A stretch of 64,000 nt of DNA from Allolobophora icterica. Taxonomy: Eukaryota; Annelida; Clitellata; Crassiclitellata; Lumbricidae. Every line of letters begins with the position of its first letter. Within the stretch, counting starts at the first letter, position 1. The position numbers were made by a program, and so were the translations under genes. Below, in pieces: positions 1 through 9,726 of the stretch. The notes beneath the pieces were generated by a model, which did no database searches, had not been told where the DNA came from, and saw only the letters and a program-made list of their open reading frames with translations. Location of the stretch: NCBI GenBank assembly GCA_963556255.1, contig OY744609.1, positions 5,825,753 to 5,889,752 of the forward strand, given 5' to 3'.

Positions 1-287
1 AAGAACCGACACTTCAGACGAAGTTCTCTGCGAAAGTACCAGACCCAGATGCTCAATTGATTCATCATAAATTCTACGAGTGCTGTAAGACGTTTCACAA
101 TTAAAGGAGAGATGAGTAAGAATCATGCAAGCTAAGTCAGAAATATCACAGATTAATGTCTCGGAGTCGATAATTTTGGTCCTAGCATTATTATTGTCTA
201 TTAAAGAGGCCGTGCTATCGGTAATTCTCGCGGACCGTTAACCAATTACTCGAGGACTGGTAATCAATCATTCTACGGCCCGGTACC

Positions 288-818
288 CAGTGATGGGCAA
301 TAGTTAACTAAAAAGTCGCTAACGTTTAGTTTAACTAAAAAAATTTAGTCAAGGATAAAGTTCAACATAAAAATAGTTTTGTAAAAACCAAAATTTTACT
401 AAAAAAATTTAGTTGCTAACTAAAAGTTTAACTGAACAAATCAGCAATACGCAACTATTTTTCGCAATGAACATTGAACACTGTCAACAACCCAACGTGA
501 AACTTATTGATTAACACTGCATAGTTTTCAAATTCATACACTACTTACAGTATGCCTGTAACTGTATTCTAGAACAGTACACATTGCATAGTTTTAAGGT
601 GAAATTTTCATTGACGCTCTGCATTATTACAGTTCACTTAACCTCTGTTATTGTGAAAATGTTTATCGAAAAAAGTTGGAAAAAGTTGGAAAAAGTTAAA
701 CTACTTTATTAGCTTAATTAACTAATTTCCAAAATCAGTTGTCAACTTTATTTAAACTATTTTTGATATGGAAAATAGTTTTAATTTAACTACAAAAATT
801 GTTTAGTGCCCATCACTG
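288..818. mobile_element. hAT-type non-autonomous element (copy A)
   Basis: Ends CAGTGATGGGCA and TGCCCATCACTG are inverted repeats. Flanking 8-mers match 6 of 8 (280-287, 819-826), as expected of an old 8-bp target duplication. The interior is AT-rich with no ORF. The equivalent position in copies B and E (about 12.35 and 53.81 kb) is empty. Confidence 0.75.
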
Positions 819-960
819 CCGCTACTATGACACAGTTCACAGTTTGACTACGACGAATTTAGACGCGACTTAGTGCGACGTCATAATACGACAACAGCTA
901 TCTGATCTCATATTTACATTAAATGTCGAATTGATTTGAAAATACTACGCATATCCAACG

Positions 961-1590
961 ATGTATTGTATTATATTGTATTGCATTTACGAATTTATAG
1001 ACCGCCTCTCGCGGTACAACCTAATCAGGGGCGCTCCCAGTGCGAAGAGCCCCGTGAGAAAGGAAAATTCTCAAGACAGGGAGACGCAGCAGCAATGCCC
1101 GCTGCCTGGAAGGGTACAGAATGAAGAGAAGTGGCCAGAGAATGGATCCTTGTGGGACACCGAAGAGGACGGAAGGCATTTTCGATGAGCACCCACCGAG
1201 TTTGACACTGTGAGATCTCAAGGAAAGGAACGAGGCAATCCATTGAATAGCTAAGGCAGTAACATCAAAATGTACTTGCAGGATTTTAGAAGAATGGTAT
1301 GGTCTACACTCAAAAGCAGCAGAGAAATCCAGTAGTAGTAGGGCGGTGATAAATCCGTAGTCAAGGGCCGGAACAATATTATTGTAGACTGTGATGACCG
1401 AGGTTTCCGTGGAGTGATGGCGAAGGAAACCAGATTGTGTGGGCGGAAGTAGATGATGCGATTCAACGTAGTCGGATAATTGCTTGTGGATAACACGTTC
1501 GACTAGTTTTGAGATGTAGGACAAGTTCGAGAAGGGACGATAGCTGGCCGGGTCTGTCGGGTCGAGTCCTGGTTTCTTGGAGCGAAAACG
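961..1590 (-). mobile_element. L2/CR1-group retrotransposon remnant (reverse transcriptase)
   Basis: On the minus strand it encodes reverse-transcriptase blocks in order: a Tyr-Arg-Pro block with Ser-Lys-Leu-Val-Glu-Arg, a DFSAAF block and GVPQGSI, broken by frameshifts. An L2-like GCGC-rich 3' end follows near 1035, with a TTGTA-type microsatellite tail at 961-985. The C-terminal part is deleted. It lies in the predicted intron 1 of gene A. Confidence 0.75.
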
Positions 1591-1689
1591 GTGGAGAGAG
1601 ATTTAAGCAGCCAGACAGGTGCAGAATCCAATTCCTACTGCTATGTCGATGGTTGTTTTGACTTCATCGAACTTGCACAACGAATGGGT

Positions 1690-1835
1690 TTCCTTCTCTG
1701 CCTCTCTCATCACATTTGTTTTTTATTATCTCTATCTCTTTCTCTGTGACTCGATCTCTCTCCGACTCTCAGTCTTTGAGCCTATCTCTGTCTCAACCTC
1801 TGTCGTTATCTTTACGCTCATCATCACCACTATGG
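1690..1835 (+). repeat. Pyrimidine-rich tract upstream of exon 2
   Basis: TCTCTCTCTGACTC-type sequence 80-230 bp before the exon 2 acceptor. Counterparts lie near 12680, 29590, 45140 and 54130 in all other copies. It may help define the acceptor, which is inference. Confidence 0.4.
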
Positions 1836-1916
1836 TTGTTTCTGTCGCTTCAATCCCTTAAGAGACCACATGCGATGTCGTAATTATAACGAAACTCAAC
1901 ATCTGTTAAATTTCAG

Positions 1917-3527
1917 ATCAAGAATGTCATTTTCGTGGGCCTCTGCATGCTCCTTGTTATCCAAAGTAAGACAGTTTTCTTATAATACGAACACTTGTGT
2001 ACTCGATTTGAATAAAACTCGCAATGGTTAACTACTTTAATTCTTTCTACTGTGGTGATGTCGATGACGGCGACGATTACACAGACGCTTAAGGTTGTAA
2101 TTGTAATTGTATTTTGCGCCTATTTAAGGAAAAGCACCAGAGTTGCACTGAACTTATTGCACAAGACTACCATCCAACCGAGTGGTCTTCAACCACAGGC
2201 GAAATAGAGGCATGTAAAGTAGAAGCTTATGCTGTAGATAGCACGAAATCAGTTCCAGAATGAAAAGCACCACAGTTTGGGGGCCTGTCCGAACCCTCCC
2301 ACAAGAACGCAGTCTCAAATAGTGAATTCGACAAGGCAAATTCTTTAATTTTGGTTTTTTCTAACCGATAAAATAGAGTTCTCTTACATCAGCCAATTCA
2401 TAATGCAAAACATGTAGTATATGTAATACATCGACCTTTAAACATTAATCTGTCATATGAAGACAACATTTGAAATAGGTGTAATCTGCGACAACGATGA
2501 CGATGGTGATGAAGATAGCGTGGTCAAGAGATCCGACGAAGTCTTTGCGCATGAAGCTGCAGACATAGAAAAGCGTAATTTGTGTATTACAGAAAACCAC
2601 GGATGCTTCGTAAATCGCGAATGTAAGTTTTGTCAGTGATTGCTTTGCTTACAATGCGTTGCATGATTCCAGTTTATAATACGGTTAGCCAACCCCAAGT
2701 CTGAGTGTATACAATTATTGGCATTTAAGATTTTAAGAAGCCTTAGGGTTCGTAGTGGATTCTCAATGCGAACCCGTTCTTCAGCTAAGAGTCCAAACGC
2801 ATTCCCAAAGACGGTGGTTGTTAGGATTAACTTTCTAGAATTAACTGATATCATCAGTGAGGTTGCAACACACACTGACATAAAATTTATCCAGCAATCA
2901 AGAACTTTGAAGTGTGAAAAGTTCATGAATCTTCGTTAGCGACTACAACTTACAGCCTGGAAGAAAATCGCACATTTCCGACATTCAAACCTCGAAAATG
3001 ACTTCGTCTTTAGTGTCTGCAGTTTGCGTCAGCGAGCATTCAGGGCAGCAATTGAAGTAGTCTAATTTAACATTAAAATCTTAAGATAGAATTCATTCAT
3101 ATTGAACGTAAAATCCCGTTCACAAAATTTTCTAGTTAACTGTGTGGTTGACTAGTCGGTGGCTAACTTAACCTGTAATAACCAGTTCTGGAATCGAGGG
3201 TATACGCGGGTATACAGCGTATACTCACCTCTAGAGAGCGTATACACACCTCACAAACTATTTATATTTATTTATATTAAAATACTGTACCGTATACTCA
3301 CAAAATACTGTAGCGTATACTCACCTCTAATTTGTTTCGGAAAACTAACCGGTAGCGTATACTCAGCTCTAATTTTACCACTACAGCCCTGGTAATAACA
3401 ATAACTCTATGAATAATGGTGCTAGATCAATTGTCGTACATTTTCGCATAGTTCTTATGGTGTTTTTTTCTCGAAAGTCAAGACATGATTAAATCCGAAC
3501 CTTTTTTGTACAGGTCGTAGATGCTAG
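1917..3527 (+). CDS. Gene A: secreted four-cysteine peptide precursor (exons 2-4; exon 1 off window)
   Basis: Exons 1917-1965, 2479-2622 and 3514-3527 (TAG stop) join in frame (phases 0/1/1) at GT-AG sites. Exon 1, which ends in the ATG in copies B-E, lies left of base 1. With that ATG the precursor would be 69 residues. Exon 2 encodes a hydrophobic signal-peptide core. Exon 3 starts with Val-Ile-Cys, then an Asp/Glu-rich stretch, a Lys-Arg site at residues 34-35 and a second at 49-50. Four cysteines follow at about 53, 60, 66 and 69 (C-x6-C-x5-C-x2-C), with the stop directly after the last one. Predicted mature peptide is 19 residues. Exon 3 differs from gene D by one synonymous base. I recognise no named family. 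The layout resembles defence, venom or neuropeptide precursors, which is inference only. The exon 3 acceptor (AATAG) has a weak pyrimidine tract, but it is the only one giving the right frame. Confidence 0.72.
3183..3391. mobile_element. hAT-type element with GTATACTCACC motifs (gene A intron 3)
   Basis: Perfect 8-bp target duplication GTAATAAC (3175-3182 and 3392-3399). Inverted ends CAGTTCTGGAAT and its partner ending CTACAGCCCTG; the D copy keeps CAGTTCTGTAGT. The interior repeats AGCGTATACTCACCTCTA several times. Gene B has an empty GTACTAAC site. Confidence 0.8.
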
Positions 3528-3873
3528 CACCTAAACGGTAGCAGCACTTCCTTGAGTCTGACGGGTAAGTGTTTAATGTGCTGCCCCTGTTAAAAATATT
3601 GGGCTTCATCGTCTCTGAAAACAATGCTTAACACAACCGAGTCTCAATTTAATTTTAGTAACTCTGCTTTATCTAATGTAACATAAAACACGACCCCTTC
3701 GAATGCATCTAAAACACATTGCCTGGTGTTAAGAATAGTTTCATTGCTGAAAGATGCATACAATAACTTTGCATTTGCTTTCTATTACCTTACCTAGCAT
3801 TCTCGATGTATGTTTCGGATGTATCGAAGACAATGTATTTACCTAACGATAGATTTCGTTGCGATTGTTGCAG

Positions 3874-4155
3874 ATTCGTCGGATAAACGGCCGGCAGAAA
3901 AAGAGACGCCATCCAACTACCAAAAATCTTTATCGTGAAGTAATTAGAGGACATCCAAATTTTAAGAAACTTACTTATTATTTCAATTATTCAAACCTAA
4001 TCGAAATTACAAGAAACTAATTAAATAACTGCATCGCATGAACACGTGTTCTAATTTGTATTCATCTATTAAAATTAGTTAGGTTATAATTAGGGCTACG
4101 TTTTCGTCTACACTTTAGGCCAGATTGAAGGATGAATAAACCATGGACTCGTCGC
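3874..4155 (+). other. Gene A exon 5, 3' UTR
   Basis: An acceptor (ATTGTTGCAG) ends at 3873, and AATAAA lies at 4135-4140. Exon 4 of gene A continues to 3564, past the stop, to a GTAAGTG donor, so this exon is wholly untranslated. About 150 bp present in the gene D copy, between TTCGTCTAC and CTTTAGGCC, is missing here. The 3' end is estimated. Confidence 0.5.
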
Positions 4156-5214
4156 TGAGAAGACAGTTATAGTTAGAAAATAGCGTTCAGAGGTTCGGAC
4201 CGTAAGGTGGCATACAAGTGACACCTCTCCCACAATCCTACTTCCCCGTAGAACCTGATTGCTGAAAAGAGTTAAGTCTGGCTCACTAGAAGGCCAATCA
4301 ATTTGAAGGCCAATATAGGCAAATCATTGGTCCCCTGCGCATTTTGAAGAACCTCTCTAACCTCTCACGTCTTATGTAACACTCGACGAATATTACTTGC
4401 TGGTGAAGTTGATCCTGCTTTACGGTTTATTGCCGATCTCTCGAATAGTCCTTTCCTTTCCCCTTAGTGGTTGACATAAATTATTTGTCCTTTTCCCCTC
4501 ACCGGTTGTGGCACACGTTGTATTCTTCGAAGTATTTTGTAACTGGTTCTACCCCGCCTGAGGTCAGTGTTTTCTGGTACCAGAATACAGAAATGTTTCA
4601 CCCACCGATATTGTAAAATTCCACACCTCTAGATAACATGCAATTGTATATATGCAAGTACGCATGCACCTGGACATTTATGTAGCGCATGCTGGGTACC
4701 TTTCAGCTGCAAATAAACATTTCTGTCTGAGAGCTATCATCACTGAGCTTGTAAATATAGAAATTTTAAGAATCAATGAACCAGACTCATGCTCCAAATA
4801 TTTGAAATGTATTGCTTTGTTACACTGGTCTCCTGTTGCCATAACAAGTCAATTAGCATGACCTAATGACAAATAGTTTATCATGGGCGAGGAAATTGTT
4901 ATTAAAGCCAACAAACAATAACAACTTAAAAACTTGCACGAAAAGGTTTCTCTTGTGAATAAATTTCACACCTATTGTATGGAACAATAGCATTTTGATT
5001 GCTGACAACATAAAATATCAAGTTAACACAAATCTTATATGGGCTCAACTATTGAAATCATCATTCTGATTAATATTCATACTGACGATGGGATGCATCC
5101 ATGAGCGAATAAAAATCAGTGCCAAAGCTCTAAAATACAGAGTAAAAATTAATAAAAAAAATCAGAAAGATGGACACAACCGACTTCGGGGAGAATACGT
5201 GGTCGAGTTTATTT
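4156..5214. other. Duplicated intergenic flank, no gene seen
   Basis: Matches about 15060-15990 and 47766-48790. A short L2-like tail fragment (ATTTATGTAGCGCATGC) lies at 4676-4692. ORFs are short and broken between copies, so I see no gene. Confidence 0.5.
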
Positions 5215-5508
5215 ATCTGCGCTAGCTCTGTTCTCGTGCCTCTGTTTCACCTGGTCACCGCTCTCATCGCTCTGCCACCCGTCCTTTCGCACGCACCTCT
5301 ACTTGCAGCAGCGCGCTTTCTCCGTCGTTGGACCCACGATTAGGAACTGGCTTCCTCATGAGCTGCGGTCTCTTCCGAGACACTCGTCCGCCGCTTTCTT
5401 CTCTATTTTAAAGACCTCCCTTTCGCCGGGGTTGTGCTGGGCGCGCCTCTGAATAGTTTCCTGGAAGGGGCGCTATGTAAATACTCAGTTGATTGATGAT
5501 TGATTGAG
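5215..5508 (+). mobile_element. L2-type retrotransposon 3' fragment
   Basis: Encodes the C-terminal part of an L2-like ORF2 (Val-Gly-Pro-Thr, Trp-Leu-Pro, Ser-Leu-Lys-Thr blocks), then a GGGCGCGCCTCTGAATAG end, GGGGCGCTATGTAAA and a TTGATTGA tail. 5' truncated. Confidence 0.65.
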
Positions 5509-6379
5509 TTTAAAAACTTAATGCGTCGCCTTCGGAAAAGCCGTGTTTATTGTCGGACTATGGAAGCCCAACACGGCATTCTTATAGACCTATCTTACGT
5601 GCATATTGGTCCTGTATGGCAGGATACCCGGAACCCATACCCCTTTTTCTTATCCGATTCCTTGGTCATAGGCCTACATGATGACGTTGCTGTTGTTCCC
5701 TAGTCAGACAAAGGAGCAGAATGTTATTTCATTGTGTTATTGCGGATAAATTATACATGTTAAAGATGATTTACATGTTAATGACAGGTAATGTAACCTC
5801 ACGTAACGGAAATGTGAGTGAGATTTAAAGATGATATGCAATGTTTCGCAATTTCTTGTGACTTAATATTTCATAATGCAATGTATACAAGAGGCAATGC
5901 TTCAATATCCGTCCTACTGTTCATCCCTAGCCCTCAGTTGGTTTCACTCGGGGGATCGCACTAACTTCGAAGTGCGATGGAATCGAAGTAATGCCGATGA
6001 CTTCCGTCGCACCGATCGAGTCCTGGCCCACTGGCGGTCGGAAATCAAAACGCTGGACAAGACTGGCTATAAAGGGGAAGGTGCTCTGACGACCTAGAAT
6101 ATCTCCGAGAAACGAACGCTTTCCTTTAAAAAAAGAACAAATAAAACACTTCAATAAAGATAAATTACTAGCCGACAGTCTTTGTTTATCCGGTGGTTAG
6201 TGTGCTGGACAGTAGAATCAGAAGCTGAGTAGGCCTACTAATCCACACGTGCTTCGAAATTCATAATCGACTTGCAATACCCAATAAAATCAGCTGTAAA
6301 ATAACCTTGAGCTCTACTGTGTCGTTCAGGGCCTACTATCCCCCTGTACGCTGGAAGCAATCCCCTTCTGTAGACCTCT
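5509..6379. other. Duplicated intergenic flank, no gene seen
   Basis: 5509 to about 6250 reappears at 16340-16472 plus 19253-20430, interrupted there by two insertions. Small ORFs are not preserved between copies. Confidence 0.45.
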
Positions 6380-6545
6380 ATGCTCTCACCCTCGCTTCCT
6401 CTTCTCCCCCTCCCCTCCCTACCCATCCCTCCCAAACCTTTATCCCTTCCCACCCCATCCGCTTCCCTTCCTTACCCCTTATTCCCTTCCCCTTTTCCCC
6501 TCCCTTTTCCCCTCCCCTTTTCCCTCCTGCACCATTCACCTCTCC
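6380..6545 (+). repeat. Polypyrimidine C/T tract
   Basis: About 160 bp almost purely C and T (CCCTTCCCC-type). A shortened remnant joins the same downstream sequence at 48945-48972. ORFs across it are low-complexity artefacts. Confidence 0.6.
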
Positions 6546-6604
6546 TTGAAGCGGGGAATCCGGGGTCCTCCCCCGGAAAAATGTTGGATTTCTACATTGC
6601 CGTA

Positions 6605-7260
6605 GGCGAGTTTTAGTGCGTTTTTGGAGAAGGAAAAGTGGTTTTGGAAAACTATAAATTTTATTTCAACTGAACTGTTAAATTAGTCTCTGCAGACCTC
6701 CCAGTGCACTGTAAAAATTTTATGGGACAGGATGTAATAAATATGGGACAAAGATTCCAAAATATGGGTCACATGTTGAAAAATTTGGCAACATGGGACA
6801 CTGTTCAGCAAATTCATGGGGATTTTAAAGATTGCATTATGAATGCATATTTCTGGTGTAAAGGAGCTGTAAAAGGCTCCATCCCTGCCTATTAAATTCA
6901 GTGTTATCCAGCCGACAATTATTTTGCAGGAATATTGAAGACCTGGTGATCCCATTTTCCCTGCACTACACGACAATAATTGTAGCATTGACCAACTAGA
7001 TTTTTTGTATTAACAGGATTATGAATACTTTTCTTCAATTTTTTAAACGTTTTTGCATCTTTCATCAACAGAAAAATAGCAGAACATAATGGCCAATTGC
7101 TAAAGAAAAACAGGTAATAATGTAAAGAAAAACAAGTAATAATGGTACACTATATATAACACTTCTTAGACACTGTAACCCAAGCAATATTACATTTGAC
7201 AGCCGATGCATTGCAACAGTCGAGTCAGTACTGTCAGTTGAACAGCAACATCCATTTCAT
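6605..7260. repeat. Duplicated module of unknown nature, copy 1
   Basis: Matches 48975-49605. The minus strand has a frame of about 100 codons (6683-6988), extended to 120 in the other copy (49033-49395). I recognise no domain. It could be an old mobile element. Confidence 0.4.
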
Positions 7261-7409
7261 TGGGGGAACTTCCCCCTGGCAGAAATTGGAAGCAGTCTGC
7301 TTCCTTTCCCCCTCTACGTAGTAGGCCCTGGTGTCGTTTGTCATACAGTTAGGGAGAGGACAGGCTATCCGTTCTGATATGCCCCAAGGAAATGAAATGG
7401 AGTCACGGC

Positions 7410-7745
7410 ACTGCGTGAATTTAAAATTACGGTTGAGGTACTAGACTGTAACCCATAACGGTGGAGGTTCAAATTCTCGCCATCGTCGACAGATGTTCGA
7501 GATTTCTGTAGCATTATTGCTCACTAACGAGTTCATCTGTAGGGCCTAATAATTGATTTATTCTGTCGATAGAAGAACAGGCGGCAAGGTAGAGGACTTG
7601 GAGCCCTCTGTCGCTTTTTGAGGCTACGAAAACTTGAGTTGTTAATACTTCCTATCCATGGTTGTCTCTCTGAGTTAGGGTATAAACAGCTCGGTCCTTC
7701 TTCAATCACGCAGAGGGTGGAGGTTCAAATTCTAGCCAGGGTAGA
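7410..7745 (+). mobile_element. Possible tRNA-derived SINE fragments
   Basis: Two places read like a tRNA B box and T-stem: GGAGGTTCAAATTCTCGCC near 7463 and GGAGGTTCAAATTCTAGCC near 7719. The first follows ACTAGACTGTAACCC, which resembles a tRNA anticodon region. No full cloverleaf. Confidence 0.3.
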
Positions 7746-7974
7746 AAGATGTTCAAGACTTACCTTTTATTAGCGTTCCCGAGCGAACTCAACTACAACA
7801 GAAGTACAGAGACTTTGGAAGGGAGACTTTGGAAGGGAGACTTTGGAATGGAGGCGGAGAGGATGACTAAAAAGAACCGCTATCATAAGCTAAGGTTAAG
7901 AAAACGAAACGGACAGAGACAGAGAGAGGGATGAACGGACGTAGCCATGTGAGTTAGCGAGTAACATAAACCTT

Positions 7975-8215
7975 AAAATATTCAAATAGTAATTTTTGCA
8001 GAAGGAATTTAAAATTAATTGTTGAAAAGGACGTTAGAAAAGTATTTTGGAAAAGTATTTTGAATTCTCCAAAGACACTTCTTAAAACCATTTTTAAAAT
8101 ATTCTGCAAAATACTTTTCAAAAGCATTTTGAAAATACAAAATAAAATAGTATTTTCTATTTTGAAAATAGAAATCTATTTTCATAATACTATTGTGCCC
8201 ATCACTGGTTAGATT
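7975..8215. repeat. AT-rich module ending TGCCCATCACTGG
   Basis: Palindromic TTTTGAAAATA-type repeats end in TGCCCATCACTGG, like a hAT right end. Related modules end near 22510, 34755, 49635 and 56975. No matching left end is seen, so these are probably truncated elements. Confidence 0.5.
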
Positions 8216-8589
8216 TATCTAGGAAATACACTGACAAGGACCAAGAAAGCTAGAGGCTTGGCGGTAATTGTAACTGTAATTAATAATTTCTATTGCGCCG
8301 GTGTCTAATGCACAAGGCCTCAACCGATGGCATATGAACACCAAGCCGTAATCAGGTCAATATCAAGAAGGTAAGTCCGTACGAAAGGTTCAGTAAAACT
8401 ATTTATTAATCGGCCACCTGAAATTATTGCACTAATATATCAGATAAGAACAAACTATATTTCATTTGCTTGACAAGAATGCATGAATGCCCTTAATTTG
8501 ACAAAGAAAATCAAATATCGCGTCTTCCGCGGCTGACGTTTTAATTGTACCATTCTGAAATCTGTGGATAGCATGAAATGTTATTAACG

Positions 8590-9100
8590 ATGAAGGTAAT
8601 GTAAGGTAATGTAAGGTAATGTAAGTAAAGAGTTTCTTTAAGTACGCGCAAAAGCCTCATTACTCTCACGATTCTAAAACCAAAGTGAAATTTAAATTAT
8701 GGTAAAGGCACGATGGTGAGGTAGAATTGTAAAACAAGGCTAGGTACGTTCAGGGGAAGTATGGCAGGGTAATATACGGTGGGGTAAATGTAGATTTACG
8801 CAAGGTGACGATAAGGCAAGGGTAAAGGCAGGGCAATGTGACGCATGCCATTCACTTAAGTGATGATACAGTTAGGGTGGAATGAGCTGATGTAAAGTCG
8901 TAAAATTTAAAGAAAGGTATTGCAAGATAAGGTGAGATAAGGAAAGGTGATAAAGGAAAGGGAAAGGGAAGGTAATGAAGGCAAGGGAAAGAGAAGGTAA
9001 GTGAAATAAGGCAAACGATAAAGGTAAGGTACTGTAAGGTGAAGAAAGGTACGATAACATACACTGTAAAAGTAACGCAACATAAGGTAAAGTAAGAACT
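8590..9100 (+). repeat. Purine-rich GGTAA repeat field upstream of gene B
   Basis: Degenerate AAGGTAATG and GGCAAGGGAAAG repeats. Equivalent fields precede copies C (24265-24615), D (40720-41350) and E (50170-50510), 0.5-1 kb upstream of each promoter (about 3 kb for C after an insertion). Confidence 0.6.
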
Positions 9101-9612
9101 GGTCTTTGGATCAGGCCCGCCGAGAGGGGGAGAGGGGCAAACGCCCAGGGTCGCGGCGATTTTAGGGGCCCGGGCCGAGCCCGCAATCAACTAATGAAAA
9201 ATATTATAATCAGTTATAACAGTTTATAATTTATGCCTTTTTATATATTATTTTACTGACACTTAACCAGAATCAGCATAAACTCCAAGCATCTTAATAT
9301 TACCTTACTTATCTTTTTTTGCTATGGAACACGCCTACAGCCCACTTCAGTCTAAGGACTTTCTTCTGCTACAGCCTAAAGATAGTTTAGAGGCCGTGAC
9401 TGCTGTGTCTAGCGGCTCGGAGTTACTGTCGGCGGGCCTGCTTTGGATTAGGCCTACTTGAATATTTGGAAAAGTAATAAAGAACATTAAAGGCTTTAAT
9501 TGGAAATCACTGTGACAGGTAACTGCCAACAAGTGACAAATTAAATCCTTTTGTGGCACACTATCTTCGTAATTAGACACGTTGAAAAGAATGATTAAAT
9601 TTGTCTTTATGG

Positions 9613-9645
9613 TATAAACACAGGCGCTATGCTCCTGCTCAGCGT
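9613..9645 (+). promoter_or_regulatory. Gene B core promoter (TATA box)
   Basis: TATAAA at 9613-9618 lies about 110 bp before the ATG, so transcription should start near 9640-9650. The TATA box and about 150 bp upstream are shared with copies C, D and E. Gene B reads TATAAACACAGG where the others read TATAAATACAGG. Confidence 0.6.
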
Positions 9646-9726
9646 GTTCAGCTTCAGCCGCTCATCTCGTTGCGTCGTCAACTGCTACACAGCCGAAGAA
9701 GTCAGAAGAGACTGCAATAGTTTAAA

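Noticed and set aside
2080..2340. Minus-strand ORF of about 61 codons in intron 2, present in several copies
   Set aside because: It sits in what looks like a short retroelement tail (GGCGCAAAATACAATTACAATT on the minus strand) and its frame is not held between copies.
2457..2639. Exon 3 region read as a stand-alone ORF starting at the ATG at 2457
   Set aside because: The ATG is absent in the equivalent D, B, C and E sequences, and the frame only makes a secreted product when joined to the signal exon through the acceptor at 2478.
2718..2939. 70-97-codon ORFs on both strands in intron 3, repeated in all copies
   Set aside because: The plus and minus frames overlap, stops differ between copies and no domain is recognisable; they are intronic sequence carried by duplication.
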